Below, piece by piece: positions 30,201 to 38,582 of a stretch of 64,000 bases of DNA. Position 1 is the stretch's first letter; each line of letters opens with the position of its first letter. The notes under the pieces were generated by a model. That model was given only the letters and a program-made list of their open reading frames with translations. It did not search any database and was not told the DNA's origin. Made by a program: the position numbers and the translations under genes. This DNA comes from an uncultured Prevotella sp. Its GTDB lineage: Bacteria > Bacteroidota > Bacteroidia > Bacteroidales > Bacteroidaceae. Location: NCBI GenBank assembly GCA_946402275.1, contig CAMIVY010000003.1, positions 1-64,000 of the forward strand. The letters are read 5' to 3'.

Positions 30201-31715
30201 GCGATAGGTCTTTCCTCCATACGTATATTCATAGGCCACCGCCAGCACCTGGTCGGTCTGCAACGTTGTCTTCAGCGAGATATATCCCAAGGCACTGTTC
30301 ACCGTATATTCCGAAGAGTTCAGTAATCGGGCAGCAGCCAGCTTCTCATAATCCTCTCCACCCACCAATGGCAGTACCGTGCTCGCCTTGTCAATGTCGC
30401 GCGCCTCCGCATAGGTGGTTATCAGTTGCTTATACTCGGTATTGGCATCGTTATCTGGATTCTTTGACACAGAGCCGCCCCCACCCCATTGGGTCGCTGT
30501 GCTCTCGCCCAGTTCCGAGAAGGCCAGGATGTTACGGGTGTTCTGCGTAGTTCCCGTCTTGTTGGTCACCCACACCTCCACATGTGTCACATTGATACCC
30601 GTCGTCAGATTGGGCAACTGCTGCATAGCAGCATCGTAGCGCTCACGGAAGAAAAGGGACAGGAAGAAGTGGCGGTTCTCCTCGTAGTTTGCCACATTCA
30701 GCTCAAAGGGTGTCATCTGCGTACCACCTTTTGACGATACACTCTTGGTGGTAGAGTTTTTCTGCGACAATACCGTCTGCAATTTCAGCTTGCCAAACTG
30801 CATGTCCGTACGGATACCAAACAGGCTGCTGGCACCCTTGACCAGCGAGTTATTAGAGGGGAACGTCACATTACCGGCTTCTACGAGTTTGATGATCTCG
30901 TCCTCCTTTCCCTCATAGCGCAACTTGATATTCTTCGTGTCAAAGTCGAAGGTGGCATCGGTATTGTAGTTCAGGTTCATGTTCACCTTGTCACCCACCT
31001 TACCATTGACGTTCAGATTGATTTTCTCGTCGAAGTCAATGGCCTTGGTGCGCCTGTTAGCCTCTGGCAGCGAAGGGTTGTCTATGTTCTTGAAAGTACC
31101 GCCCAGCTTCAGTTCGGCAGTTCCCTGTGTCTTGATGCGCACACCACCAGGTCCGAAAATCTTCTCGGCAGGTCCCAGGTCGAAGTGCATATCTGCGAAG
31201 CTGAACTTCTCCTTGCCCTTATTGGCCACGTTCTCTGCATCCTTCTTGCGGAAGAAGTTCCGCAGTTCACGCTTCTCGCTCCATTCACGATATTCCTCGG
31301 GAGTCATCAGCAAGGGAGCGTTCAGATAGCTGTCGCCAATCTTCGAGCCGATGACATACATACCCGTGGAGTCATTATACTCCACCTGCTGACGGATATT
31401 CTCCGGCAGATGCAGGTCAACAGCAGACGTGTCCAGGTCGGCCACCTCCATAGGAGCCGTCTTTTGAATCTTCCAACGGGGGTGTAACAGTGAGTCAGGT
31501 ATTTCCTCCTCGTCCTCTACATGTAGCACAGGCTGAGCCATAATCCTGCTGACGGTGTCAGCAGGAAATGAGAAATGAGAAATGAGAAATGAGAAATGGG
31601 CTGTCGCTGGCATCGCAATACACAGCACAGTCAACAGCGCCACAATGCACAACAGCCCGTAACAGCTCTTGCACAGCGCACGCCATTTCTTCATTTCTTC
31701 ATTTACATTCCTCAT
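24258..31715 (-). CDS. sprA: Cell surface protein SprA/Sov, Type IX secretion translocon
   Basis: A 2485-aa outer-membrane protein of the SprA family. It has a signal peptide, an N-terminal FADMHFDLGPAEKIFGPGG followed by VRIKTQGTAELKLGGTFKN, several thousand bases of beta-rich sequence, and a C-terminal strand ending in FGLSLKFSLTR. SprA is the 36-strand barrel through which Type IX cargo passes the outer membrane. The start could be ATG 31715 or ATG 31694 (MKKWRALCK); the latter gives a more typical signal peptide. Just after the signal peptide core, residues HFSFLISHFSF are encoded by a 7-bp simple repeat. ruvA lies 35 bases upstream, so the two are probably one operon. Confidence 0.93.
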   Translation of the reverse strand: MRNVNEEMKKWRALCKSCYGLLCIVALLTVLCIAMPATAHFSFLISHFSFPADTVSRIMAQPVLHVEDEEEIPDSLLHPRWKIQKTAPMEVADLDTSAVDLHLPENIRQQVEYNDSTGMYVIGSKIGDSYLNAPLLMTPEEYREWSEKRELRNFFRKKDAENVANKGKEKFSFADMHFDLGPAEKIFGPGGVRIKTQGTAELKLGGTFKNIDNPSLPEANRRTKAIDFDEKINLNVNGKVGDKVNMNLNYNTDATFDFDTKNIKLRYEGKEDEIIKLVEAGNVTFPSNNSLVKGASSLFGIRTDMQFGKLKLQTVLSQKNSTTKSVSSKGGTQMTPFELNVANYEENRHFFLSLFFRERYDAAMQQLPNLTTGINVTHVEVWVTNKTGTTQNTRNILAFSELGESTATQWGGGGSVSKNPDNDANTEYKQLITTYAEARDIDKASTVLPLVGGEDYEKLAAARLLNSSEYTVNSALGYISLKTTLQTDQVLAVAYEYTYGGKTYRVGEFASDHNDNVNEALFVKALKNTSNSPHQANWDLMMKNVYYLASTVERTRFRLDIKYQSDTAGVYLTYIPTEKTRDVILLRGLGCDRLDDNNHVNPNGYFDFVEGYTVSNGRVFFPSAEPFGKTLHDFLKSRGLPEDSIAKYCFEELYDTTRTAARQMTNKNKFRLVGQFKGTSANVISLGAYNVPQGSVVVTAGGVILKEGSDYSVDYSAGEVTILNQSIIDAGTNVNVSLESNTDYGMQRKRMFGFNWEYDFSKEFQIGGTFQHLSEQALTSKVPMGSEPLKNTLWGLNVNWKTESQWLTRMIDKLPFLHCTQPSRISFTGEFAHLIAGTASGTQDNASYIDDFENAKNGISVIEPKSWVISSVPKSFNEYADKDSVTSGFNRALLAWYTIDPLFTYRSSSLTPSHIKSDLDQLSNHYVRAVYVNELYPNRNQSTYSGATNTLSVLDLAYYPEERGPYNLSTDVNMDGTLRRPQDRWGGMMRKLDTNDFEAANVEYIEFWMLDPFIYTNNRPDASQYGGDLFFDLGEVSEDILHDGKKFYESGMPVDGTSAFSRTAWGKIPIQATQTYAFATTSGARAKQDVGLNGLTDEEELTYPAYADFLNHVTVNDSVRNAWISDPANDDYHYFRGSDLDERKASILERYKRINMPQGNSPDSDQQPEGYDTSYKTYPDVEDINQDYTLNEYERYLQYHVSVRPEDMVLGHNYITDIREATVTLRNGNRETVKWYQFRIPLSQYSRKEGVVDLTSIRFMRMFLTNFTKPIVLRFGSLDLIRGEWRVYEHALTTGSNSGTFNVSAVNIEENNNKKPVNYVMPPGISRVTDPSQPQLTEANEQALNMIAKNLSPNESKAVYRNTTLDLRQYHRMQMFVHANHLIDDDRLADDQLAVFVRVGSDYTSNYYEYVIPLKLTPDRSDYNKYNLNDCRAVWPEANMLDIDLSIFTKLKKARNQARALGTSSYTMLFSDYDPDHPNNKVSIMGNPSLGEVKTMMIGVRNLTGTVLSGEVWVNELRLMDVVTKGGWAASGALDIQLSDVGTVNLTGKIVTEGFGGLEDGVAARSKENYKTYSFTTNVELGKFFPDKMNVTAPLYYSVTKEETRPKYNPLDTDMELDDALEAMNAHERDSIESIVVLKTTNTNFSLSNVRFGIKTKRHPMPYDPANFTFSYSHSHRHTSGETTVYEKEDHWRGMLNYSYSPVYKPWEPFKKTKSKSKWMDLPKALALNWLPQSITFNSEMNRVYSELQERNMADLGGAKLPITFNSQFLWNRSFSMRWDLTRNLHMNFQSGTQAEIEQPLSDLPINKDLYPDRYSAWKDSVWQSIKHWGRPLDYRQTFTASYQLPINKLPIFDWVTSDASYNATYSWVRGTALNDGTELGNTISNNRQLNINGNFNMETLYNHFPFLKKVNERFRKAISKNTSKTNKTNKNSKANDPKKPANPADASLPKNKNAYQKELALRPDSTFTITHNKKSKRLIVTARTRDGQMYPIKYKVIDQNKIQIKNRDTATIKLTVTAKPPLENEWWYKPAQSAARLLMMVRSIGITYRNQYSMTLPGFTPNVGDMLGQRTGSVMAPGLGFAFGLTGDSYINKAMENGWLVMADSIATPATTNQTTDLQIRATLEPARDLRIDLNASRMESKARSIQYMYEGMPTTQTGSFNMTTISISSAFESMGDANSGYPSAAFDRFCDALPRFREMAMAHYGTTDIRPYSAAVMIPAFLDSYTLSGGGSLDLIPAITKLLPNWTLRYSGLSKLRWFSDHFKSVNINHSYKSVFALGSYTSSSETASLLGWNVPMVSINESFSPLLGVDVTFLNNMTLKAEYRRTRVLNLSMTSVQINESRSNDIVIGLGYKISDFRLFGAGTTRKIKRAQSGSRKSSQTNTNNQAGNNRRSGINHDLNLRLDLSLRDQAAITRDIASRTSSASSGNSAFKLSFMADYTLSRLMTLSAYYERQTNTPLLSASSYPTTTHDFGLSLKFSLTR
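31565..31597. repeat. GAGAAAT tandem repeat inside the sprA signal-peptide region
   Basis: On the plus strand, about four copies of GAAATGA run through the sprA coding sequence. In sense orientation they are CATTTCTCATTTCT units encoding HFSF/LISHFSF. The same unit in the opposite orientation lies upstream of the sprA start. Confidence 0.7.
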
Positions 31716-31741
31716 TTCTCACTTCTCATTTCTCATTTGAG
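31686..31741. repeat. Inverted counterpart of the GAGAAAT repeat around the sprA start
   Basis: Plus-strand CATTTCTTCATTTCTTCATTT at the first codons is followed by three TCTCATT-type units upstream of the ATG. In sense orientation this is an A/G-rich leader. Together with 31565-31597 it brackets about 90 bases of signal-peptide DNA as inverted repeats. Confidence 0.65.
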
Positions 31742-31750
31742 CAAAGCGAA

Positions 31751-32353
31751 TTATTTTATTTGCTTCAACGCCAGTTTCACCACCTGTTCAACTGGCAGGT
31801 CGGGCTGCTCCGTCAGGATAGCCACCACCACCTTTTGCGTAGGAGCAGGGGCAAAGCCCAGCATGGTGAGTGCACTCACTGCCTCGTCCTTCACGGCATT
31901 GTTCACGGGTGCTGCCATCGTACCTCCTGCAGGAATCTCGTCGGCAATACCCAGTTCCACTATCTTGTCGCGCAAATCGACAATGATACGCTGGGCGGTC
32001 ATCTTGCCAATACCCTTGATACCCTTGATAAGACGCTCGTTACCTGTCGAGATGGCATTGCACAACTCGCCCACACTCATTGACGACAGCATCATACGCG
32101 CCGTGTTAGGTCCTACACCACTGACGGTAATCAGCAGTTCAAACATCTCACGCTCTTTCTTCGACACAAAGCCATAGAGCACGTAGGCGTCCTCGCGAAC
32201 AGACTCATAGACATACAGTTTCACCTCTTTCTTGCCCTGAATGGCACTGTAGGTGGTCAGCGAAATGTTCAGCCCGTAACCTACTCCCGCAGCCTCTATT
32301 GTTGCCAATGCGGGGGAAAGCTCTGTCAGCTCACCCTTGATATATTCTATCAT
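31751..32353 (-). CDS. ruvA: Holliday junction branch migration protein RuvA
   Basis: A 200-aa protein with an N-terminal OB domain ([12 protein letters not shown]), the two helix-hairpin-helix motifs ([37 protein letters not shown]) and a C-terminal RuvB-binding domain ([20 protein letters not shown]). It binds Holliday junctions and loads the RuvB motor. It precedes sprA in the same direction. Confidence 0.96.
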   Translation of the reverse strand: MIEYIKGELTELSPALATIEAAGVGYGLNISLTTYSAIQGKKEVKLYVYESVREDAYVLYGFVSKKEREMFELLITVSGVGPNTARMMLSSMSVGELCNAISTGNERLIKGIKGIGKMTAQRIIVDLRDKIVELGIADEIPAGGTMAAPVNNAVKDEAVSALTMLGFAPAPTQKVVVAILTEQPDLPVEQVVKLALKQIK

Positions 32354-32504
32354 AATGTCCTTAAAAATGTATTAATACAACTAATTAAACGGCTTTTCCT
32401 GTCATTTTATTGTATAACTCATAGAAAAGATGACATTTTGTTACATGATGTCACTTTTTTGAAAATTTTTCGGGCATTTCGTCACGTATTTCAACAGAAA
32501 GATG

Positions 32505-32512
32505 TACTTTTG
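32505..32512 (+). promoter_or_regulatory. -7 box of the ddh promoter
   Basis: TACTTTTG, 45 bases before the ddh ATG. No convincing -33 element is seen at the expected distance. Confidence 0.45.
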
Positions 32513-32556
32513 CACACGAAAAAGAAGATTTTAGGATTTAAACAAGCACAAAGACA

Positions 32557-33456
32557 ATGAAAAAAATCAGAGCAGCCGTCGTAGGTTACGGCAACATCGG
32601 TAAGTACACCCTGCAGGCACTGGAAGCCGCTCCCGACTTCGAGATTGCCGGCATAGTACGCAGGAATGGAGCAGAGAACAAGCCAGCCGAACTGGCTCAG
32701 TATGAGGTTGTAAAGGATATCAAGGAACTGAAAGACGTAGATGTGGCTATCCTGGCCACTCCTACCCGTTCGTGCGAGGAATATGCCAAGCAGATTCTGC
32801 CCTTAGGCATCAACACGGTCGATTCTTTCGATATCCACACCAATATCCGCGGCTATCGTGAGCGCCTCATGGCTATCAACAAAGAGACCAATACCGTCAG
32901 CGTCATTGCAGCTGGATGGGACCCAGGTTCCGACTCTATCGTACGTACCCTGATGCAGAGCTTGGCTCCCAAAGGACTGAGCTACACCAATTTCGGACCA
33001 GGCATGTCGATGGGCCACAGCGTCTGCGTACGCTCAAAGGCTGGTGTCAAGAATGCCCTGTCAATGACCATCCCCTTGGGTGAGGGCATCCATCGCCGTA
33101 TGGTCTATGTAGAGCTGGAAGACGGCTACACCCTCGAACAGGTTGCCAAGGACATCAAGGCCGACCCCTACTTCGCTTCCGACGAGACACACGTCTTCCA
33201 GGTGGAGAGCGTTGACGACGTTCGCGACATGGGTCATGGTGTGAACCTGGTGCGCAAGGGTGTCAGCGGACAGACGCAGAACCAGCGCCTTGAGTTTAAC
33301 ATGCAGATCAACAACCCCGCCCTCACCGGTCAGGTGCTGGTCAATGTGGCTCGTGCCTCTATGCGCCTGCAGCCTGCCTGCTACACGATGGTTGAGATTC
33401 CCGTTATCGACATGTTGCCAGGCGACCGTGCCGACCTCATCGAGCATCTGGTATAA
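32557..33456 (+). CDS. ddh: meso-Diaminopimelate D-dehydrogenase
   Basis: A 299-aa NADP-dependent enzyme that makes meso-diaminopimelate from tetrahydrodipicolinate, pyruvate-independent, in a single step. The N-terminal Rossmann motif is VVGYGNIGKYTLQALE. Family stretches are ATPTRSCEEYAKQILP, AAGWDPGSDSIVRTLMQSL and NFGPGMSMGHSV. It supplies lysine and peptidoglycan precursor and is common in Bacteroidota. Single gene with its own promoter, converging on a phosphatase gene. Confidence 0.95.
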   Translation: MKKIRAAVVGYGNIGKYTLQALEAAPDFEIAGIVRRNGAENKPAELAQYEVVKDIKELKDVDVAILATPTRSCEEYAKQILPLGINTVDSFDIHTNIRGYRERLMAINKETNTVSVIAAGWDPGSDSIVRTLMQSLAPKGLSYTNFGPGMSMGHSVCVRSKAGVKNALSMTIPLGEGIHRRMVYVELEDGYTLEQVAKDIKADPYFASDETHVFQVESVDDVRDMGHGVNLVRKGVSGQTQNQRLEFNMQINNPALTGQVLVNVARASMRLQPACYTMVEIPVIDMLPGDRADLIEHLV

Positions 33457-33473
33457 TAGCACCACGATAAAAA

Positions 33474-33508
33474 GAAAAAGCGTCTCTATTCAGAGGCGCT
33501 TTCTTTTT
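33474..33508. terminator. Bidirectional terminator at the ddh/phosphatase junction
   Basis: AAAAAGCGTCTCT and AGAGGCGCTTTCTTTTT form a 10-bp stem with one G-T pair, with T-runs for both directions. It overlaps the last codons of the leftward phosphatase gene (stop at 33486-33488). Confidence 0.75.
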
Positions 33509-34814
33509 GCTGTTTCTTCTCGAAGGCTGTCTTCTGGGCTTCATACCATTCCAGCCTGCCCTGATAATACTTGCGCAGGTCCTTCCACTTATAGTACGGA
33601 TACTGCGTCGTCTTCACAGGCAGCGACACCTCGCGCTCGTTCAGCAGCGCCTTCACCAGAATGTCACCCTTTCCTGTGACAGGACGGTAGAACACCAGCT
33701 GCACATTACATGCCATAGGGAATATCTGATAGTTGCGCCATACCTTGTCAAGCCCTTCAAGGTCATCGGTGACATAGCCGCAGTTGCCCAGTTCCAGCAG
33801 ACAAGCCAGAGGCATCACGCACACCTCGTGCCCGAAGCGCAGCACGGCACTGGTCTGCTTCGTCGTGTCAGCCACCTGGATAATGTCCTTCAGCAGGTTC
33901 TCCTGGCTGAAAGGCTGCACGCTACCACCCAGCGGTGATGCTGCATAGTCCATATACCATCCTACATTGCGGATGCGCCATTGGTTGTATATCTCGTCCT
34001 CCGTAAAATAGGGATAGAGGTCTAACCCCAAGTCGTGACTCTGCATATTGCTGGCAATATCAAACAGGCGAAATACGAACTCTCCCCCCTTGATGCTGTC
34101 AGCAGCCCATTTGGCATCGTTGAACAGCACACCCATGAGTCGCTCAGGATTACTCTGCTTACGGAACTTGCTTTCCATCTCGTGGCGCGCCTCCCTGGTA
34201 TTCTTACGCACCTCCTTCAGGAAGTCGCAACGTGACTGGTTCAGGTAGTATTGGAGCGACTCGCTCACATCATTATGGAAACGAGCCGTCGGATTGGCAG
34301 CAGCCAGTTCCTCGCACTCAGCCTCCATCGAGAGGATGCAGCGTATCACCACCGTAGAACGGGCGTCAATGTTCACGCCCTGCTTCTTGAAAATCTCTGG
34401 GAAGTTCTGCGCCATACGCTTTCCTATGCCGTGATGCTGGCGCTCTCCCACCGTGGTCAGCTCACCCAACCGATTGATAGAGCTGGCATAGACAGCCTCC
34501 ACCTGACGCAACACATCCTCACCCTCCTTCGTCAACTTCTGCTGCTCCTTGGCCTTGAGGAGCGTGTTTCTCACACTCGTGTACTGTGGCTCATTGATAA
34601 GCCATCGTGAGCCGTGCCTGCCGTAGTGGTTCATCAGATAAGGCTCATACCCCTTGGGGGCAGGCGTCAGCGGCATGGTAGCCGGATAGTTGTCGTAGTC
34701 CAGATAGTTACTTGCCGACAGGAATTTGTTCGCCCTGATTTCCTCCTGCGCCGTCTGTGCACACAGCACCAGCACCATACAGGAAGCCAGTAGCATTGTG
34801 AAAAGTCTTTTCAT
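33486..34814 (-). CDS. Secreted histidine acid phosphatase (branch 2, phytase/MINPP-like)
   Basis: A 442-aa exported protein with signal peptide (to about residue 20). The catalytic motif is NHYGRHGSRW (Arg66, His67), and the distal proton-donor motif is LRFGHEVCVMPL, where HE replaces the usual HD/HAE. Relatives hydrolyse phosphomonoesters such as inositol phosphates in the periplasm or at the surface. Specificity is not visible. It precedes tandem purine-rich repeats on its 5' side. Confidence 0.87.
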   Translation of the reverse strand: MKRLFTMLLASCMVLVLCAQTAQEEIRANKFLSASNYLDYDNYPATMPLTPAPKGYEPYLMNHYGRHGSRWLINEPQYTSVRNTLLKAKEQQKLTKEGEDVLRQVEAVYASSINRLGELTTVGERQHHGIGKRMAQNFPEIFKKQGVNIDARSTVVIRCILSMEAECEELAAANPTARFHNDVSESLQYYLNQSRCDFLKEVRKNTREARHEMESKFRKQSNPERLMGVLFNDAKWAADSIKGGEFVFRLFDIASNMQSHDLGLDLYPYFTEDEIYNQWRIRNVGWYMDYAASPLGGSVQPFSQENLLKDIIQVADTTKQTSAVLRFGHEVCVMPLACLLELGNCGYVTDDLEGLDKVWRNYQIFPMACNVQLVFYRPVTGKGDILVKALLNEREVSLPVKTTQYPYYKWKDLRKYYQGRLEWYEAQKTAFEKKQQKESASE

Positions 34815-34825
34815 ATCACCACTCT

Positions 34826-34932
34826 TTTAATCTTTTCTGAAATTTAATCTTTTCTGAAATTTCGCTCGACCTTTGGTCGCTTTGTACCTTTAGGTCAAAG
34901 AATCTTTAATCTTTAATGTTTAATCTTTAATC
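34826..34932. repeat. 17-bp direct repeat and GATTAAA-type tandem repeats
   Basis: TTTAATCTTTTCTGAAA occurs twice in tandem (34826-34842 and 34843-34859). After a segment with two small dyads (GACCTTTGGTC, ACCTTTAGGT), four CTTTAAT units run from about 34900 into the last codons of the leftward secreted-protein gene. Purines are on the sense (minus) strand. Confidence 0.65.
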
Positions 34933-35819
34933 TCAACCCTAATTACCGTCTTGGTGTTCTGTCCCATCATCTGATAGGTAGTCTCCGAAAGAATACTCTT
35001 CACCCATCCGTCGTCTTGCAACTCGTAGGTCGCCGTTTCTTTCGAGTCTATTTTCGCCATACCACTGTCCATCAGCTGGTCAATGTTCTCCTTCACCATA
35101 TCGGCCTGCGAAGGCATGATCTTCTCCACCTCCTTGATGATATGCTGCTTCATGTCGTCCTTGCTCATATTCAGGCTGCCGTTGGTAGTAATCTTATTAC
35201 CATTCACAAAGTACATACGCTTCATTTTCAGCCCATAGTCGGCAGTATAGTCTTCCTGCATACCCATCGTCACCGTCTTGCCGTTCAGCATCAGCGGGCT
35301 GTTGGTCACCGGCATAGTCTTCAGCATACTCTCTGGCGTAACACTCGACAGCACCTGCTTCTTCAGCGTCTCTTTATCCATCACCTGCGACAGCATAGGC
35401 ACCTTCTCAAAGAGTTCGTTAACAAGCTGGCCACCCACCTCGTCCATTTTCTTTTTCAGCTCAGCGAAATTGTCAATGCTTTTCACCTGTCCGTCCTGAT
35501 CCGTCGTCACGCGGACGGTCAGTCCTTTCAGCAGTTCGAACGGTGCGCTCATCAGCTTAGCGGCTATGTTGGTGTCGGTGGCATCACACTTAAATTCCGT
35601 GGTCACCACCTCCATCGTATATCCGCCCTTCACGGCTCCCGTCACGGAATATTTTGTCTCTGCAGTCATGTTAAACTCTGGCTGACCAGGTATTCCCACC
35701 TTGCTCTCTGTCACATACACTTTCTGCATGCCCTTAGCCATTTTTGGTGCTACTTTCACCTGTGCCTGTACAGCCACCATCATTGTAAGCAGCAAGCCCA
35801 CCATCATTATTTTCTTCAT
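34920..35819 (-). CDS. Secreted protein of unknown function (DUF6263-like)
   Basis: A 299-aa exported protein with a signal peptide cut near AVQAQ (residue 20). No catalytic motif is visible. It is rich in methionine and beta-strand-like segments with repeated TxxxK patterns. The overall look (KVYVTESKVGIPGQPEFNMT, then VKSIDNFAELKKKMDEV) recalls DUF6263-type lipid-binding-like secreted proteins, a low-confidence match. The final residues EIKD are encoded by the GATTAAA repeat. A -7 box TAACTTTG lies at 35855-35848. Confidence 0.65.
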   Translation of the reverse strand: MKKIMMVGLLLTMMVAVQAQVKVAPKMAKGMQKVYVTESKVGIPGQPEFNMTAETKYSVTGAVKGGYTMEVVTTEFKCDATDTNIAAKLMSAPFELLKGLTVRVTTDQDGQVKSIDNFAELKKKMDEVGGQLVNELFEKVPMLSQVMDKETLKKQVLSSVTPESMLKTMPVTNSPLMLNGKTVTMGMQEDYTADYGLKMKRMYFVNGNKITTNGSLNMSKDDMKQHIIKEVEKIMPSQADMVKENIDQLMDSGMAKIDSKETATYELQDDGWVKSILSETTYQMMGQNTKTVIRVEIKD

Positions 35820-35847
35820 AATCTTTTTTTGTAAGTTCTTTTGCGTG

Positions 35848-35855
35848 CAAAGTTA
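35848..35855 (-). promoter_or_regulatory. -7 box for the DUF6263-like gene
   Basis: TAACTTTG on the minus strand, 29 bases before the ATG at 35819; -33 element not clear. Confidence 0.35.
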
Positions 35856-35903
35856 TGCTTTTTTTTCCGAGATATTGGCAGAATCTATGTAAAAAAAACT
35901 TTT

Positions 35904-38582
35904 TTATCTGGAGTAGCCAAAAAGATACTTGAAGCACTTGTTGATGCGGGCAGCCTGGAAGTCGTAGCTCTGGGTGTGGCCAGCGGTCTTCGGGCTGAGG
36001 TTCTTCTTCGCCAGTATGCGGTCGAGTATTGCCAGTGATGCCTGCTCGTCGCCTACCACCCTCACATATTCGTATTCAGGAAGATAGATACGGTTATAGA
36101 CGATGGGGTCAGCCATATTCTTCATCTTGATGGTCAGCGTCACGTTGACTTCAGCTGCAGGGAAACGAACAGGGATGTGCTTAATGTCTATTATAGGAGT
36201 AGAAGTCGTGGGATACCCATGCTTACCATCATCATCATAGCCAACGACATAGCCACTACTTCCATTATCATCTGAATTTGGATCAAATTTGTTTTGCTCC
36301 ATGATATAGTCATAATCATAACCGGATTTACCATTTCTGGTATCTGCTCTGTTAAGTCTTGCGATTCTGCGAAATACATAACTTATCCCACCCCCAGGTT
36401 CATAGAAGTTATACCCAAGACCATCTCTCCAGAACACCATCTGCGGCTCGATAATATATTCGTCTTCCGTTGCGGGACCGAAAGTTATCAGTGCTTGATT
36501 TATAGTCTCCTTTCGATCGTTCCAGGCCCCGAAATTATCATAATATGTCATTAACGTTTCAATACTATAGCCGGTTTGACCATTTAAGATGGGTTTCGGG
36601 TAAGTTAGCTTTTCCAATGTCTGTTCTGGGGAACCCTCTGCGGCTAAGAAGTTGAATACATAGTCGTCTACTTCACTTCCGTAAGATTTTGTCCAGCGCA
36701 CCTGGTCATCTGCGAAGTTCTTTGTAGCAAGAGGCTCCATGCCCATCGTAGTTCTGAACGAGTCCACTTCCTGCGTTGTCAAAGACTTGCGCAAGCCGGC
36801 TACTGCGTCCACCTGCATCCACTCTATCTGATCCTCGGGGAATACGTTAGGATTGAGTACCACCTCTACGCTGCTGGGGTCGAAGAACGACCAGTGGGCA
36901 GCATCTACAAGCCAATAGTACGTTTTGCTATATTGATCGTGTTTTGGTATGAACAAGAAGCAGGTATTCGCACTATTGGTGGTGTATATCTTGGGAGCTG
37001 TCTTCAGGTTCCATACACCTTGCCCGACCGTCGAAGTGCTAGAGAAATCCGTTGCGAGGGGGAATGTGGGCGTAACAATGCCTACGGTGGGCTGCGAAGT
37101 GCTGATGACGCCATCGACGTTGGCAGTACCCTGGGTAGTAAACGAAATGGTGCCTGTTGGGGCTGGACCGGAATCGCCTCCGCTGGAGAAGGTACCTTTC
37201 AGAGCAATAACATCCTTTCCGAACGCTATTCCATTGCTGATACCGCCCTTAACGTCTCCGCTTCTTAAGGTGGTGATGGTTTTAGCAAGACCTGTACCGG
37301 CCTTGACAACATCTTTTATCTTACCGAACAAGCCTTTTGACTTTTTAGCAGAAGCCTTTGTTAAATCAATAAAATCACCCTTGCTCTCAGCTGTAAAGGT
37401 GCTGAAGAGCGAGACATGGCTATCGGACCACGAACGCATCTGCAGACGAATCTTCTCTGCATTGGGGTCAATCGTCTCTGTGCGATAAGTCGAGAGATCG
37501 ACATCGAAAGCCCACCACCCTGGATTAGGCATAATACATCCGTCGTTGCTCATGGTGCCGACATAAGGTGTCACGTCGTCTGCCCAAGAAGTGCCGTCCG
37601 CTGTCAAACCGTAAACATCCTTGGTGCTGGCGGTCTTGTCCAACGGTATGCCATAGCGCAGATCATAACGGTCGGAGAGTCCCTGCGTCATTGTTATCTG
37701 CCACAAGTGGTCATTGCCAGCTCCGTAGCCCTGAGGCAAATAGTAGAAGAAACGCAGTATTCCGAGGTATTTGTTGTACAGGGCGAAGAAGTTGCCGTTA
37801 GGCGTGCTACGCCTACCACAGTAGTTGAGCACCCACTCCCATCCGTTTTCTGGCGTTATGTCGGCGCAGAAATCCATCGGCAGGTTGCTGATCACCGTTC
37901 CGTTGTACCAAGGCAGGTTGACACTTGCATAACCCTCGTTGCCATTTTCGTCCTTGATGCCCTTGCTCACACCGTCGTAGACGTAGATGGCCTCTTGCTG
38001 GCGCCACTGGTCTACCTTAAAGTCCTTGTCGTTGATGTTGTAGGTGTCGGCATCAGCGCCGTGCATCGAGTTCTCCAGCGCCAGCAGCAGGTTGTCGTAG
38101 TCCTTGGGAGCAGGCTGCATCGTCTGTGCAGTACCACCGTCACCGAAGGTGATGGCTCCGTCCTGATAGAGGAAGACGAGCGCCATCGGACTTCCGTCCT
38201 GCCCTTTCTCGCCCCTGCGCTTTGCCCTGATGGTGCCGTCGGCAGCTGCGCTATAGTCGAAGGTGCCATTCTCCAAATAGCGTCCGCCAAAGAGAGCGAG
38301 GGGCTTGCTGGCATCGTCGGCAGCAAACATCATCTTCCACCACGTTCCCGTGCCGTCGGCATTGAACTTCACAGCCTGCACCACGCGGCTGTAGGGAGGT
38401 TTGTCCACGCCCACGATACCCGATTCTTGATAGTCGGCATACCACAGCCCATAGATTTTATCACCCAGCGGATTGTACCACGCTGCATTGTCTCGCTCAG
38501 CCACACAGGCTGTCAGCATCATTGCAATCCCTATCAAGACTGCGGAAATCAGGAAATTACGGTTTTTAGTCTTCATAATCAT
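35904..38582 (-). CDS. Large lipoprotein of unknown function (892 aa)
   Basis: An 892-aa lipoprotein: signal peptide MIMKTKNRNFLISAVLIGIA followed by lipobox MLTAC. Residues 25-170 look like a lipocalin-type or glycan-related strand-rich module (FNADGTGTWWKMMF). The middle holds a small helical Gly/Lys segment (SKGLFGKIKDVVKAGTGLAK), and the remainder is beta-rich without known catalytic motifs. I do not recognise the family. The leader-coding DNA is identical over 51 bases with that of the 680-aa lipoprotein 20 kb away, although the mature proteins differ. Last gene of the array with two amidohydrolases (57 bases downstream of the second). Confidence 0.8.
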   Translation of the reverse strand: MIMKTKNRNFLISAVLIGIAMMLTACVAERDNAAWYNPLGDKIYGLWYADYQESGIVGVDKPPYSRVVQAVKFNADGTGTWWKMMFAADDASKPLALFGGRYLENGTFDYSAAADGTIRAKRRGEKGQDGSPMALVFLYQDGAITFGDGGTAQTMQPAPKDYDNLLLALENSMHGADADTYNINDKDFKVDQWRQQEAIYVYDGVSKGIKDENGNEGYASVNLPWYNGTVISNLPMDFCADITPENGWEWVLNYCGRRSTPNGNFFALYNKYLGILRFFYYLPQGYGAGNDHLWQITMTQGLSDRYDLRYGIPLDKTASTKDVYGLTADGTSWADDVTPYVGTMSNDGCIMPNPGWWAFDVDLSTYRTETIDPNAEKIRLQMRSWSDSHVSLFSTFTAESKGDFIDLTKASAKKSKGLFGKIKDVVKAGTGLAKTITTLRSGDVKGGISNGIAFGKDVIALKGTFSSGGDSGPAPTGTISFTTQGTANVDGVISTSQPTVGIVTPTFPLATDFSSTSTVGQGVWNLKTAPKIYTTNSANTCFLFIPKHDQYSKTYYWLVDAAHWSFFDPSSVEVVLNPNVFPEDQIEWMQVDAVAGLRKSLTTQEVDSFRTTMGMEPLATKNFADDQVRWTKSYGSEVDDYVFNFLAAEGSPEQTLEKLTYPKPILNGQTGYSIETLMTYYDNFGAWNDRKETINQALITFGPATEDEYIIEPQMVFWRDGLGYNFYEPGGGISYVFRRIARLNRADTRNGKSGYDYDYIMEQNKFDPNSDDNGSSGYVVGYDDDGKHGYPTTSTPIIDIKHIPVRFPAAEVNVTLTIKMKNMADPIVYNRIYLPEYEYVRVVGDEQASLAILDRILAKKNLSPKTAGHTQSYDFQAARINKCFKYLFGYSR

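Noticed and set aside
31565..31741. Invertible DNA switch at sprA
   Set aside because: The inverted repeats are low-complexity and imperfect, inversion would destroy the reading frame, and no recombinase gene is nearby.
32430..32460. TGACAT/ATGTCA inverted repeat between ruvA and ddh
   Set aside because: Only 6-bp arms with an A/T-rich loop, and not aligned to a visible promoter; too weak to call an operator or terminator.
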